Assembly (NCBI GenBank): GCA_905339295.1
Contig: CAJPFI010000018.1
Span: 62,001 to 126,000 of the forward strand
Direction: 5' to 3'
DNA: 64,000 bases
Source: Burkholderiales bacterium
Lineage (GTDB): Bacteria; Pseudomonadota; Gammaproteobacteria; Burkholderiales; Casimicrobiaceae
The notes below the pieces were generated by a model, which was given only the letters and a program-made list of their open reading frames with translations, ran no database searches and was not told where the DNA came from. Positions 28,561 to 37,898 of the stretch are shown here, piece after piece. The position numbers were made by a program, and so were the translations under genes. Numbering within the stretch: the first letter of the stretch is position 1; each line of letters opens with the position of its first letter.

Positions 28561-29403
28561 TCAGGCGCCGGTGGCGACGGGGCGCGACGGGTCGGCGCAC
28601 CATTCGCTCCAGGAGCCGGCGTAGAGCGTGCCGGCCGGCAGCCCGGCGATCTCCATCGCCAGCATGTTGTGGCACGCGGTCACGCCGCTGCCGCACATGT
28701 GGATCACCTCCCCGGCGTCGCGCGAGCCGAGCAACCCGGCGAGCTCGGCGCGCAGCTCGTCCGCGGGCTTGAACGTCCCGTCCTTCGCGAGGTTGCGCGC
28801 GACCGGCCGGTTGGCCGCGCCCGGCACGCGACCCGCGACCGGGTCGAACGGCTCGGTCTCGCCGCGGAACCGTTCGGGCGAGCGCGCGTCGAGCACCAGC
28901 CGCGCGCCGCGCGCCACGTTCGCGAGGACGTCGTCCGCGCCGGCGACGGGCTGCGCGGCGCGGATGCGGAACGTGGTCGGAACGGCGGGACGAATTGCGT
29001 TGCTGATCGGCCGCTGCTCGCGCATCCAGCGGTCCCAGCCGCCGTCGAGCACGGCGACCGCGTCGTGACCGAGCCAGCGCAGCATCCACCAGCAACGCGC
29101 CGCGAACGCGCCCTGGTTCTGGTCGTAGACGACGACCTGCCTGCTCTCGTCGATGCCGGCCGCGCCGAACGTCGCGGCGGCCGCGGAAGGCGTCGGCAAC
29201 GGGTGGCGCCCGTTGCGGCCGGTTCTCGGCGCGGAAAGGTCGCGATCGAGGTGCAGGAACCGCGCGCCGGGGATGTGCTCCTCCCTGTACTCCGTCTCGC
29301 CCCAGGACGGCTGCAGGAGGTCGTGGCGCGCGTCGATCACGACCCAGCGCGGGTCGTCGAGGTGCAGCGCGAGCGTGGCGGGGTCGACGAGCGTCCGGTA
29401 CAC
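28561..29403 (-). CDS. sseA: Sulfurtransferase (3-mercaptopyruvate/thiosulfate, rhodanese pair)
   Basis: A two-domain rhodanese of 280 residues. The N-terminal inactive domain contains VVYDQNQGAFAARCWWMLRWLGH. The C-terminal domain has the active loop CGSGVTA (Cys 237), which fits 3-mercaptopyruvate sulfurtransferase better than the CRxGxx loop of thiosulfate-specific enzymes. The GTG start is the complement of 29401-29403. It follows the EamA gene by 10 bases, so the two share a transcript. Cytoplasmic. Confidence 0.85.
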   Translation of the reverse strand: MYRTLVDPATLALHLDDPRWVVIDARHDLLQPSWGETEYREEHIPGARFLHLDRDLSAPRTGRNGRHPLPTPSAAAATFGAAGIDESRQVVVYDQNQGAFAARCWWMLRWLGHDAVAVLDGGWDRWMREQRPISNAIRPAVPTTFRIRAAQPVAGADDVLANVARGARLVLDARSPERFRGETEPFDPVAGRVPGAANRPVARNLAKDGTFKPADELRAELAGLLGSRDAGEVIHMCGSGVTACHNMLAMEIAGLPAGTLYAGSWSEWCADPSRPVATGA

Positions 29404-29413
29404 GGGTTCCTCC

Positions 29414-30286
29414 TCAGTCGTTGGTCACCGGCGACGCGGCATCCTCGCGCCGGTCGGGACGCAGCTGCACCGCGAGGATGCCCGCGGCGACGATGAGCGC
29501 GATGCCGATCCACGCGGGCCACGACAGCAGGTCGCCGAACCACGCGATGCCGATCGCGCTTGAGAACACGATGCCGCTGTACGACAGCGCGGCGGTCACG
29601 AGCGTCGACCCCTGGCCGTACGCGCGCGTCATCGCGAGCTGGCCCAGCGCGCCCAGCCCGCCGACGCCCGCGAGCATCCACCAGGTGCCGGCGCCGGGCG
29701 CCTGCCAGCGCTGCGGCGCCATCCAGACGAGCGAGCCGGCGAACGCGAACACGCCGAAGTAGTACACGACGCGCGCCTCCGGCTCCTTCGCGCGAACGAG
29801 CTCGCGCACGTTCCAGTACGCGACCGCCGAGATCGCGCCCGACGCGAGACCGATGAGGCCGGGCCACCACTGGTCGGCGGCGAACGTCGGCTGCAGCAGC
29901 AGCACGACGCCCGCGAACCCGAGCAGGACGGTGCCGACGAGCTTCGCGTCCGGCCGCTCGCGCGCGAGCGCCGCGAGCAGGATCGCGAGGAACAGCGGCG
30001 ACGAGTAGTTGAGCGTCATCGCGGTCGCGACCGGGAGCGTGGCGAGCGCGTAGAAGAACATGAACAGCGAGACGAAGCCGGCGACGCCGCGGTGGACGTG
30101 CATGCCGAGCCGCGGCGTGCGGACCGGCACGCCGGCATGGCGCAGCATCGACCACGCGACCGCGATCTGGACGACCGAGCGCCAGAACACGAGCTCGGCG
30201 GTCGTGAAGTGCGGGCTCGCGATCTTCACGAACACGCCCATCAGCGCGAATGCGAGGCCGGCGACGAGCATCCAGAGCGACTGCAT
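29414..30286 (-). CDS. EamA-family (DMT) transporter
   Basis: A 290-residue membrane transporter with ten predicted segments and two EamA repeats. It opens SLWMLVAGLAFALMGVFVKI and carries ALATLPVATAMTLNYSSPLF, typical of the RhaT/S-adenosylmethionine-transporter-like subgroup. Substrate unproven. It is cotranscribed with the sulfurtransferase just downstream, which may point to a sulfur compound, but that is only a guess. The ATG is the complement of 30284-30286. A longer in-frame start at 30397 adds a polar, non-membrane tail and is rejected. Confidence 0.87.
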   Translation of the reverse strand: MQSLWMLVAGLAFALMGVFVKIASPHFTTAELVFWRSVVQIAVAWSMLRHAGVPVRTPRLGMHVHRGVAGFVSLFMFFYALATLPVATAMTLNYSSPLFLAILLAALARERPDAKLVGTVLLGFAGVVLLLQPTFAADQWWPGLIGLASGAISAVAYWNVRELVRAKEPEARVVYYFGVFAFAGSLVWMAPQRWQAPGAGTWWMLAGVGGLGALGQLAMTRAYGQGSTLVTAALSYSGIVFSSAIGIAWFGDLLSWPAWIGIALIVAAGILAVQLRPDRREDAASPVTND

Positions 30287-30445
30287 GGCGACGGGTGCGG
30301 AGCGCGCGGAGGTGGGCGTGCGGCGCGCCGGGGCCGACGCGCACGTCGAATCGACGAGGGCGGGAGCCTCGCGGATCCCGCCCCCGGAAACGTGCATTCT
30401 GCTACAGGCCGCGTATCGGCGCGAGTCCCGCCCGCCGCTCGCGCC

Positions 30446-31552
30446 TCACTCCTCGAGGAGCCCGTCCATCTCGCGCCGGTAGAACTCGTGGAAGTGCTGC
30501 ATGCCGTCTTCCATCGGCGACTGGTAGGGCCCGATCTCGTTGCGGCCCTGCGCGACGAGCGCCCGGCGGCCGGCGTCCATGCGCTCGGCGATCTCGTCGT
30601 CCTCGATCGCGGTCTCGTGGTAGGCCGCCTGCTCCGCCTCGACGAACTCGCGCTCGAACAGCGCGATCTCCTCCGGATAGTAGAACTCGATGACGTTGAG
30701 CGTCCGGTCGGGCGCCTTCGGGTAGAGCGTGCTGATCACGAGCACGTGCGGGTACCACTCGACCATCACGTTCGGATAGTAGGTGAGCCAGATCGCGCCG
30801 TGCGGGGGCGTCTCCCCGCGGTAGAAGTCGAGCACGGCCCTGTGCCAGCGCTCGTAGGTCCTCGTGCCCGCCTTCGCGAGCCCGGCGTTGATGCCGACCG
30901 TCTGCAGCGACGCCCACGGCGCGAACTCCCACCGGAGGTCCTCGCAGGTGACGAACTTGCCCAGCCCCGGGTGGAACGGCCCGACGTGGTAGTCCTCGAG
31001 GTAGACCTCGATGAACGTCTTCCAGTTGTAGCGGCACTCGTGCAGGTCGACGCGGTCGAGCACGTAGCCCGAGAAGTCGAGCTCGCGCGTCGTGAGGCCC
31101 GCGAGGTCCTTCGCGACGTCGCGCGGCCCGTCGAACAGCAGGCCGTTCCAGTTCCGGATCGGCGTGCGGCCGAGGTTCAGGCACGGCTTGTCCGCGAAGT
31201 GCGGCGCGCCGAGCAGCTCGCCCCTGAGGTCGTAGGTCCAGCGGTGGATCGGGCAGACGATGGCGGGCGCGTTGCCCCTGCCCTTGAACATCATCGCCTG
31301 GCGGTGGCGGCAGATGTTCGACAGGAGCTCGATGCCGCCGGCGTTGCGGACCAGCATCTGCGCGTTGTCGCGTCCCGGCAGCGCGTGGTAGTCGCCGGTC
31401 CCCGGGACCATCAGCTCGTGGCCGACGTAGCCCGGCGAGCGCGGGAACAGCGTGCCCATCTCCGCGTCGAACACGCGCGGATCGCCATACCAGCGCGCCG
31501 GAAACTGCGAGACGGGTTGCCGCAGCGAGGCCGCGGCAGCGAGGTTCGACAT
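30446..31552 (-). CDS. Rieske ring-hydroxylating/demethylating oxygenase, alpha subunit
   Basis: A Rieske non-haem iron oxygenase of 368 residues. The Rieske 2Fe-2S ligands are C81-x-H83 and C100-x-x-H103 (CRHRQ and CPIHRWTY). The mononuclear iron site is DYHVGPFH (His 189, His 194). The layout resembles betaine/carnitine/choline-type demethylating oxygenases as well as aromatic-ring enzymes, so the substrate is open. No ferredoxin reductase or beta subunit lies nearby, so electrons must come from elsewhere. AAGGAC lies well placed before the ATG. Confidence 0.85.
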   Translation of the reverse strand: MSNLAAAASLRQPVSQFPARWYGDPRVFDAEMGTLFPRSPGYVGHELMVPGTGDYHALPGRDNAQMLVRNAGGIELLSNICRHRQAMMFKGRGNAPAIVCPIHRWTYDLRGELLGAPHFADKPCLNLGRTPIRNWNGLLFDGPRDVAKDLAGLTTRELDFSGYVLDRVDLHECRYNWKTFIEVYLEDYHVGPFHPGLGKFVTCEDLRWEFAPWASLQTVGINAGLAKAGTRTYERWHRAVLDFYRGETPPHGAIWLTYYPNVMVEWYPHVLVISTLYPKAPDRTLNVIEFYYPEEIALFEREFVEAEQAAYHETAIEDDEIAERMDAGRRALVAQGRNEIGPYQSPMEDGMQHFHEFYRREMDGLLEE

Positions 31553-31857
31553 GACCCCAGGTCCTTTCGGAAGAAACCACCAACCCAACCCAACAACCCG
31601 GGACGCCTGCGGGCGCTGCCGTGATGCCGGCCGCGCTCCGGCCCGGACCGCTTTGCCAAGTCGGCCGCTTCTTCCGCCCGCCCGCGAGTGGGGCGATGCC
31701 GGACGCGTGGCCGCGTCGCCAAAACGTGCTACTATATCCGGCTTTCCGCAATCAGGTCAAGACCTTATCTGCGGCGGCACCGCGGCCGGCGGGCCGGTCG
31801 CGCGGCCGGACACGGGCGCGCGACCGCAGTCCCCGTCCCCGTCAGCGAGGCACCCAC
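31553..31857. promoter_or_regulatory. Divergent intergenic region, Rieske oxygenase and xseB
   Basis: About 305 bases. Toward xseB, TGC-TACTAT at 31727-31735 is a good extended -10, giving a leader of about 115 bases. Toward the oxygenase I see only the ribosome site and a CCAACC-rich stretch at 31578-31599. No gene-like reading frame. Confidence 0.45.
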
Positions 31858-32100
31858 ATGGCCAAGACACCGTCCGCGCCCGCAAGTTTCGAAGCCGCGC
31901 TGACCGAGCTCGAATCGATCGTCGCGTCGATGGAAGGCGGACAGGCGCCGCTCAAGGAAGCGCTCGAGGCCTACCGTCGCGGCGCCGAGCTGCTCAAGTA
32001 CTGCCAGGCGACGCTCAAGGACGCGCAGCAGGAGATCGAGGTGCTCGAGAAGGGCGTGCTGAAGGCGTTCCGGCCCGACGGCGAGGGCGGCGAGGCGTGA
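31858..32100 (+). CDS. xseB: Exodeoxyribonuclease VII small subunit
   Basis: The small subunit of exonuclease VII, which degrades single-stranded DNA. The 80-residue protein reads SFEAALTELESIVASMEGGQ and LKEALEAYRRGAELLKYCQATL, the family signature, ending in an acidic tail. AGCGAGG precedes the ATG. Its stop overlaps the GTG start of ispA (GTGA). The xseB-ispA-dxs order is common in proteobacteria. The large subunit xseA is not in the window. Confidence 0.96.
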   Translation: MAKTPSAPASFEAALTELESIVASMEGGQAPLKEALEAYRRGAELLKYCQATLKDAQQEIEVLEKGVLKAFRPDGEGGEA

Positions 32101-32984
32101 CGGGCGGGACGGACTTCGCGGCCTGGGCGGCCGGCCGGCGAACGCGCATCGAGGGCGTGCTCGACCGTTCGCTTCCTTCCGTCGACGGTCCCGCGCGCCG
32201 GCTCGCGCAGGCGATGCGCTACGCGACGCTCGGCGGAGGCAAGCGCGTGCGCGCGCTCCTCGCGTATGCCGCCGGCGAGCTCGCCGGCGCGGAACCGTCC
32301 GACGTCGACGCGCCCGCGGCCGCCGTCGAGATGATCCACGCATACTCGCTTGCGCACGACGACCTGCCTTCGATGGACGACGACGCGATGCGGCGCGGCC
32401 GCCCGGCCTGCCATGTCGCGTTCGGCGAGGCGACGGCGCTGCTCGCCGGCGACGCGCTTCAGTCGCAGGCGTTCGCCGTGCTCGGCGGCGCGCGGATGGC
32501 GGATGCCGCCGCTGCGTGCGCACTGCTCGCCGCGGCCTCGGGCGCCACGGGAATGGCCGGCGGACAGGCAATCGACCTCGAGGCGACCGGGAAGGCGATG
32601 ACCGAGCGCGAGCTCGAGACGATGCACCGGCTGAAGACCGGCGCGCTGATCCGCGCGGCGGTGCGGCTCGGCGCCGCGGCGGGGCGGGTGCTCGACGCCG
32701 GCGCCGACGCCGCGCTCGACGCCTACGCGCGCGCGGCCGGCCTCGCGTTCCAGGTCGTGGACGACGTGCTCGACGTCGAGGGCTCGACCGCGACGCTCGG
32801 CAAGACTGCCGGCAAGGACGCGGCGCAGGGCAAGCCGACCTACGTCTCGCTGCTCGGCCTCGCGGGAGCGCGGGCGAGGGCCGCCTCGCTCGCGGACGAG
32901 GCGCGCGCCGCGCTCGCGCCGTTCGACGGCGCCGCGCGCAGGCTCCTCGAGATCGCCGACGACATCGTCCGGCGCACGCATTGA
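32097..32984 (+). CDS. ispA: Farnesyl diphosphate synthase (polyprenyl synthetase)
   Basis: Condenses IPP with DMAPP/GPP to farnesyl diphosphate in isoprenoid synthesis. The 295-residue protein has the first Asp-rich motif DDLPSMDDD (residues about 84-92) and the second DDVLDVEG with [16 protein letters not shown] after it, plus [14 protein letters not shown] near the start. The GTG start overlaps the xseB stop. It uses precursors made by the MEP pathway, whose first enzyme is the next gene. Confidence 0.95.
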   Translation: MTGGTDFAAWAAGRRTRIEGVLDRSLPSVDGPARRLAQAMRYATLGGGKRVRALLAYAAGELAGAEPSDVDAPAAAVEMIHAYSLAHDDLPSMDDDAMRRGRPACHVAFGEATALLAGDALQSQAFAVLGGARMADAAAACALLAAASGATGMAGGQAIDLEATGKAMTERELETMHRLKTGALIRAAVRLGAAAGRVLDAGADAALDAYARAAGLAFQVVDDVLDVEGSTATLGKTAGKDAAQGKPTYVSLLGLAGARARAASLADEARAALAPFDGAARRLLEIADDIVRRTH

Positions 32985-32985
32985 C

Positions 32986-34872
32986 ATGGTCGCGCTGCTC
33001 GACCGCATCGCCTCGCCCGCCGACGTGCGCAGGCTCGAGCGCGCGGACCTGCCCGAGCTCGCCCGCGAGCTCCGCGCGTTCCTGATCGCGTCGGTGTCGT
33101 CCACCGGCGGCCACCTGTCGTCGAACCTCGGCACCGTCGAGCTCGCCATCGCGCTGCACTTCGCGTTCGACACGCCGCGCGACCGCATCGTGTGGGACGT
33201 CGGCCACCAGACCTACGCGCACAAGGTGCTGACCGGCCGGCGCGACGCAATGGCGATGCTGCGCCAGTCGGGCGGGCCGTCGGGATTCCCGAAGCGCGAC
33301 GAGAGCGAGTACGACACGTTCGGGACCGCGCACTCGTCGACGTCGATCTCCGCGGCGCTCGGCATGGCGGCCGCCGCGCGGCTCAAGGGCGAGTCGCGGC
33401 ACGTCGTCGCGGTGATCGGCGACGGCGCGATGACCGCGGGCATGGCGTTCGAGGCGCTCAACAACGCCGAGGGCGCGGACCTGCTCGTGATCCTCAACGA
33501 CAACGACATGTCGATTTCGGAGCCGGTTGGCGCGCTCAACCACTACCTCGCCAAGGTGCTGTCGTCGCGCCTGTACGACACCGTTCGGCGCGGCGGCAAG
33601 GGCGTGCTGTCGAAGCTGCCGGGACCGGCGCGGGAGATCGCGAAGCGCGCCGAGGAGCACGTGAAGGGGATGGTGCTCCCCGGAACGCTGTTCGAGGAGT
33701 TCGGCTTCAACTACATCGGGCCGATCGACGGCCACGACCTCGACGTGCTCGTGCCGACGCTCGCGAACGTGCGCAAGCTCTCGGGACCGCAGTTCCTGCA
33801 CGTCGTGACGAGGAAGGGCCACGGCTACGCGCGCGCCGAAGCCGACCCGATCCTCTACCACGGCGTCGGCAGGTTCGATCCGGCGGTCGGCATCGTGCCC
33901 AGGCCCGCCGGGGCGCCCTCGTACACGCAGGTGTTCGGCGACTGGCTGTGCGACATGGCGCTCGCCGACCCGCGGCTGGTCGCGATCACGCCGGCGATGC
34001 GCGAGGGCTCGGGGCTCGTGCGCTTTTCGCGCCAGTTCCCGGACCGCTACCACGACGTCGGCATCGCCGAGCAGCACGCGGTGACGTTCGCCGCGGGACT
34101 CGCGTGCGAGGGGATGAAGCCGGTCGTCGCGATCTACTCGACGTTCCTGCAGCGCGGCTACGACCAGCTGATCCACGACGTCGCGCTGCAGAACCTCCCG
34201 GTCGTGTTCGCCATCGACCGCGCGGGTCTGGTCGGCGCCGACGGCGCGACGCACCAGGGCGCGTTCGACCTCTCGTTCCTGCGCTGCCTGCCGAACATGA
34301 CCGTGATGGCGCCCGCCGACGAGGACGAGTGCCGCAGGATGCTCTCGACCGCGTTCAGGCTCGGCACGCCCGCCGCGGTGCGCTATCCGCGCGGCAGCGG
34401 GCCCGGCGTCGCCGTCGACACGTCGCTCGACGGGATCCCGGTCGGCAAGGGCGTGCGCGTGCGCGAGACGCGCAAGCGCGGCGGCCGCGTCGCGATCCTC
34501 GCGTTCGGCGCGCCGCTTGCCGCGGCGAGCGCCGCCGGCGCGCGCCTCGACGCGACGGTCGTCAACATGCGCTTCGTCAAGCCGCTCGACGTCGACCTCG
34601 CGCTCGAGCTGGCGCGAACGCACGACGCGATCGTCACGGTCGAGGAAAACGTCGTTGCGGGCGGCGCGGGCAGCGGGGTCGCCGAGGCGCTCGCGGCCGC
34701 CGGCATCGCGGTCCCGATCCTGCACCTGGGGCTGCCGGACGCGTTCGTCGACCACGGCGACCCTGCGCTCCTGCTCGCGCGCTGCGGGCTCGATGCCGAC
34801 GGCATCGCCGGCGCGATCGAGGCGCGCTTCGCCTCCCGCGCGGGCGCCTCGCGCGTCAAGCCGGCCGCGTGA
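32986..34872 (+). CDS. dxs: 1-deoxy-D-xylulose-5-phosphate synthase
   Basis: The TPP enzyme that joins pyruvate and glyceraldehyde 3-phosphate, first step of the MEP isoprenoid pathway. Length is 628 residues. [20 protein letters not shown] is at the start, [20 protein letters not shown] is the TPP/Mg motif, and the second domain has [19 protein letters not shown] and the transketolase signature. It starts one base after the ispA stop. Confidence 0.97.
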   Translation: MVALLDRIASPADVRRLERADLPELARELRAFLIASVSSTGGHLSSNLGTVELAIALHFAFDTPRDRIVWDVGHQTYAHKVLTGRRDAMAMLRQSGGPSGFPKRDESEYDTFGTAHSSTSISAALGMAAAARLKGESRHVVAVIGDGAMTAGMAFEALNNAEGADLLVILNDNDMSISEPVGALNHYLAKVLSSRLYDTVRRGGKGVLSKLPGPAREIAKRAEEHVKGMVLPGTLFEEFGFNYIGPIDGHDLDVLVPTLANVRKLSGPQFLHVVTRKGHGYARAEADPILYHGVGRFDPAVGIVPRPAGAPSYTQVFGDWLCDMALADPRLVAITPAMREGSGLVRFSRQFPDRYHDVGIAEQHAVTFAAGLACEGMKPVVAIYSTFLQRGYDQLIHDVALQNLPVVFAIDRAGLVGADGATHQGAFDLSFLRCLPNMTVMAPADEDECRRMLSTAFRLGTPAAVRYPRGSGPGVAVDTSLDGIPVGKGVRVRETRKRGGRVAILAFGAPLAAASAAGARLDATVVNMRFVKPLDVDLALELARTHDAIVTVEENVVAGGAGSGVAEALAAAGIAVPILHLGLPDAFVDHGDPALLLARCGLDADGIAGAIEARFASRAGASRVKPAA

Positions 34873-34901
34873 TAGGCTAGCCGGTCACTCCCGCGACGAT
34901 C

Positions 34902-35720
34902 ATGAACCGGCCCGAGAACCCGTCGACGCTCATGTCGATCCCCGATACCCAGGCGGGCAGCGACGAGCGCAATCTCGCCATCGACCGGGTCGGCATCCGC
35001 GGACTGCGCTACCCGCTCGCGTTCGCCGACGGCGACGCGCCGCCGCAGACGACGATCGCGACGTTCGGCGTGATGGTCGCGCTGCCCGGGGACCGCAAGG
35101 GCACGCACATGTCGCGGCTCGTGCAGATCCTCGAGGACCTGACGGCGCCCGGCGCCGCGCCGCTCACCGTGCCGGGCATGCGCGCGCTGGTCGACCAGCT
35201 GGTCGTCAGGCTCGACGCGCCGGGCGGCCGTGTCGAGATCGCGTTCCCGTGGTTCGTGCGCAAGACCGCGCCGATCTCCGGCGTCGCGAGCCTGCTCGAC
35301 TACGAGGTGCGCCTGGCCGCCGAGCTCGCGGGCGACCGCTACGCGTCGTTCGTCACCGTCGCGGTGCCGGTCACGTCGCTGTGCCCGTGCTCGAAGGAGA
35401 TCGCCGAGTACGGCGCGCACAACCAGCGCTCGACGATCACGATCAGCGTGCGCGCTCGCGGCGCGGTATGCGTCGGCGACCTCCTGCGCGTCGCGGAGAC
35501 CGAGGCGTCGAGCGAGCTCTACGGCATCCTCAAGCGCGCGGACGAGAAATACCTGACCGAACGCGCCTACGACAATCCGCGTTTCGTCGAGGACCTGGTC
35601 CGCGGCGTGGCCTCGCGCCTGTCGGCCGACGCGCGCTTCGCGGGGTTCGCGGTCGAGGCCGAGAACTTCGAGTCGATCCACAACCACTCGGCCTTCGCGC
35701 GGATCGCGAAGGGCCTGTAG
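34902..35720 (+). CDS. folE2: GTP cyclohydrolase FolE2 (type IB)
   Basis: Converts GTP to dihydroneopterin triphosphate for folate and related cofactors; FolE2 enzymes can work without zinc. The 272-residue protein shows RYPLAFADGD, FGVMVALPGDRKGTHMSR and SLCPCSKEIAEYGAHNQRS with the active-site Cys and Glu. An ATG at 34932 (MSIPDTQ) is an alternative start. It is 29 bases after dxs on the same strand. Confidence 0.93.
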   Translation: MNRPENPSTLMSIPDTQAGSDERNLAIDRVGIRGLRYPLAFADGDAPPQTTIATFGVMVALPGDRKGTHMSRLVQILEDLTAPGAAPLTVPGMRALVDQLVVRLDAPGGRVEIAFPWFVRKTAPISGVASLLDYEVRLAAELAGDRYASFVTVAVPVTSLCPCSKEIAEYGAHNQRSTITISVRARGAVCVGDLLRVAETEASSELYGILKRADEKYLTERAYDNPRFVEDLVRGVASRLSADARFAGFAVEAENFESIHNHSAFARIAKGL

Positions 35721-35850
35721 CCGCCGCCGGGGACGGGCGGCGCGTCGGGGCCGCCCGCCGCCGGTCGCCGCCGGTCGCCGCCCGCCGCCGTCCGCACCGG
35801 CAGGGCCGCGGTTCGTCCGGCGGCCTCGCGCCCGGAAGTGCCGGCTTCCC

Positions 35851-35856
35851 TAGAAT
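35851..35856 (+). promoter_or_regulatory. Probable -10 of the LytS/LytTR-type operon
   Basis: TAGAAT 31 bases upstream of the kinase ATG at 35887. No matching -35 is seen. Confidence 0.35.
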
Positions 35857-35886
35857 CCGCGCAGGACCCATCACGACGGCGACCCG

Positions 35887-37077
35887 ATGGCGCTGCCCCT
35901 GAAGTCCCGATACGACTCGTTCGCCGACCGCGTGCTGTCGTCGCTGTCGGAGATCGAGCGCGAGGACGTGCGCACGTTCGACCGCTGGTTCTACGCGACC
36001 GGCGGCTGGCGCTGGCTGTTCGTCATCGTCGGCGCGACGACGGCGTTCGCGTGGGTCGCCGCGCAGCTGCCGTGGAACATGACGTTCGTCGAGGCGGCGA
36101 TCCTGTTCAACCTCGTCGTGCTGATGCTGATCTGGGCCGGGCTGTCCGCGTGGTTCGGCTATCGCAAGTTCCGCGGCAAGATCTTCCGCTTCATCGTCGT
36201 GGGTCCGCTGCTCGCGCTCGCCGGCGCGTTCGTCGGCGCCGCGATCATGGGACTCGTGCAGGGCGTCGACCCGCTCGACTGGCTCAACGACAGCGCGAAG
36301 CTGCGCCACGTCGCCATCGCCGGCCTCGTGTTCGGGTTCCTCTACGCGCTCGTCGTCGCGCTGATCGCGCACCTGCGCAACCGCGAATACGCGGCGCTGA
36401 CGGCGCGGCTGGAGGCCGAGTCCCGTCAAAGCGAGCTGTCGCGCCAGCTCGCCGAGTCGCAGCTCAAGCTGCTGCAACTGCAGGTCGAGCCGCACTTCCT
36501 GTTCAATACGCTGGCGAGCGCGCGGCAGCTGGCCGAGAAGGGCGCGCCCGACGCGGCGCGGCTGATCGGCGAGCTGATCGTGTTCCTGCGCGCGGCGACG
36601 CCGGCGTTGCGCGAGGCGCGCACGACGCTCGCGAACGAGGCCGACCTCGTGCGCGCCTACCTGTCGATCATGCGCACGCGGCTCGGCCGCCGGCTCGAGT
36701 TCGCCGTGTCGATCCCGGACGCGCTCGCGGACGCGCCGCTGCCGCCGGGAATGCTCGTCACGCTGGTCGAGAACGCGATCAAGCACGGCATCGAGCCCTG
36801 GCCGCCGGGTGGCCGCATCGACGTCCGGGCGCGCGCCGCGGACGGCATGCTCGAGGTGACGGTCGCCGACACCGGCGCGGGCCTGGAAGGCGCGCACACC
36901 GCGGGTACCGGCATCGGGCTCGCCAACATCCGCGAGCGCCTCGCGCTCCTCTACGACGGGCGCGCGTCGCTCGAGTTCGAGGAGAATTCGCCGCGCGGGT
37001 TCCTCGCGCGCATCGTGCTGCCGCGCGAGGCGCCGTCGCCGTCCGTCCCGTTCGTTCCCGTCATGGCCGCCCGATGA
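35887..37077 (+). CDS. Sensor histidine kinase, LytS/AlgZ-like (His_kinase family)
   Basis: A membrane kinase of 396 residues. Four hydrophobic segments lie at about 43-60, 68-90, 100-125 and 140-162. The phospho-accepting motif is QLQVEPHFLFNTLASARQL (His 203), followed by an ATPase domain with LVENAIKHGIEPWPPGG and GTGIGLANIRERL. There is no periplasmic sensor domain, so the signal is probably sensed in the membrane. Its stop overlaps the regulator ATG (ATGA), so the pair act together. Confidence 0.9.
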   Translation: MALPLKSRYDSFADRVLSSLSEIEREDVRTFDRWFYATGGWRWLFVIVGATTAFAWVAAQLPWNMTFVEAAILFNLVVLMLIWAGLSAWFGYRKFRGKIFRFIVVGPLLALAGAFVGAAIMGLVQGVDPLDWLNDSAKLRHVAIAGLVFGFLYALVVALIAHLRNREYAALTARLEAESRQSELSRQLAESQLKLLQLQVEPHFLFNTLASARQLAEKGAPDAARLIGELIVFLRAATPALREARTTLANEADLVRAYLSIMRTRLGRRLEFAVSIPDALADAPLPPGMLVTLVENAIKHGIEPWPPGGRIDVRARAADGMLEVTVADTGAGLEGAHTAGTGIGLANIRERLALLYDGRASLEFEENSPRGFLARIVLPREAPSPSVPFVPVMAAR

Positions 37078-37832
37078 ACGACTCCCGCCCCACCGCGATG
37101 ATCGCCGAGGACGAGCCGCTGATGCGCGAGCGGCTGAAGGACAGGCTCGCGCAGGTCTGGCCCGAGCTGGAGATCGTGGCCGAGGCCACCGACGGCGACG
37201 AGGCGCTCGCGCTGTTCGACATCCACAAGCCGCGGATCGCGTTCCTCGACATCCGGATGCCCGGCCGCACCGGGCTCGAGGTCGCCGCCGCGATCGGCGA
37301 CGAGTGCCACGTCGTGTTCACCACCGCGTACGACCAGTACGCGCTCGCGGCGTTCGACGCGGGGGCGATGGACTACCTGCTGAAGCCGGTCGAGACCGAG
37401 CGCCTCGCGCAGACCGTCGAGCGGGTCAAGGCGAAGCTCGCCTCGGCGCCGGCCGACCTGTCACGGATCGTCGCGGCGCTGGGCGGGCGCCTCGCGCCCG
37501 AGGCCTCGCGACTCAGGTGGATCAAGGCGGCCGTCGGCAAGCAGATCAAGCTGATCCCGGTCGACGACGTCGTCTACTTCCAATCCGACACGAAGTACAC
37601 GCGCGTCGTGCTCGCGCAGTCCGAGGCGCTCATCCGCACGCCGCTCAAGGATCTCGTCGCCGGGCTCGACCCCGAGCGCTTCTGGCAGATCCACCGCGGC
37701 ACGATCGTCAACGTCTCGCAGCTCGCCGGAGTGCTGCGCGAGGACGCCGAACGCCAGTTCGCGCTGTTCAGGTCGCGGCCGGAAAAGCTGCCGATCTCGC
37801 GGCAGTTCGCGCACCTGTTCAAGCAGATGTGA
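37074..37832 (+). CDS. LytTR-family response regulator
   Basis: A DNA-binding regulator of 252 residues. The receiver domain has MIAEDEPLMRERL, phospho-acceptor Asp 59 in IAFLDIRMPGRTGLEV and the conserved Lys in DYLLKPVE. The C-terminal LytTR DNA-binding domain (about 150-250) has VDDVVYFQSDTKYTRVVL and FWQIHRGTIVNV. It is the partner of the kinase it overlaps, similar to AlgZ/AlgR-type pairs. Targets are unknown. Confidence 0.92.
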   Translation: MNDSRPTAMIAEDEPLMRERLKDRLAQVWPELEIVAEATDGDEALALFDIHKPRIAFLDIRMPGRTGLEVAAAIGDECHVVFTTAYDQYALAAFDAGAMDYLLKPVETERLAQTVERVKAKLASAPADLSRIVAALGGRLAPEASRLRWIKAAVGKQIKLIPVDDVVYFQSDTKYTRVVLAQSEALIRTPLKDLVAGLDPERFWQIHRGTIVNVSQLAGVLREDAERQFALFRSRPEKLPISRQFAHLFKQM

Positions 37833-37898
37833 CGCGGACGCGCGCGGCCTCGCGCCCGGCCGCGCGAGCCTCTGCCCGGGACGCAGGCGCCCGACCGA

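Noticed and set aside
31765-34755. A 996-codon minus-strand frame over xseB, ispA and dxs
   Set aside because: Antisense shadow of three well-recognised genes, Arg-rich, no domain visible.
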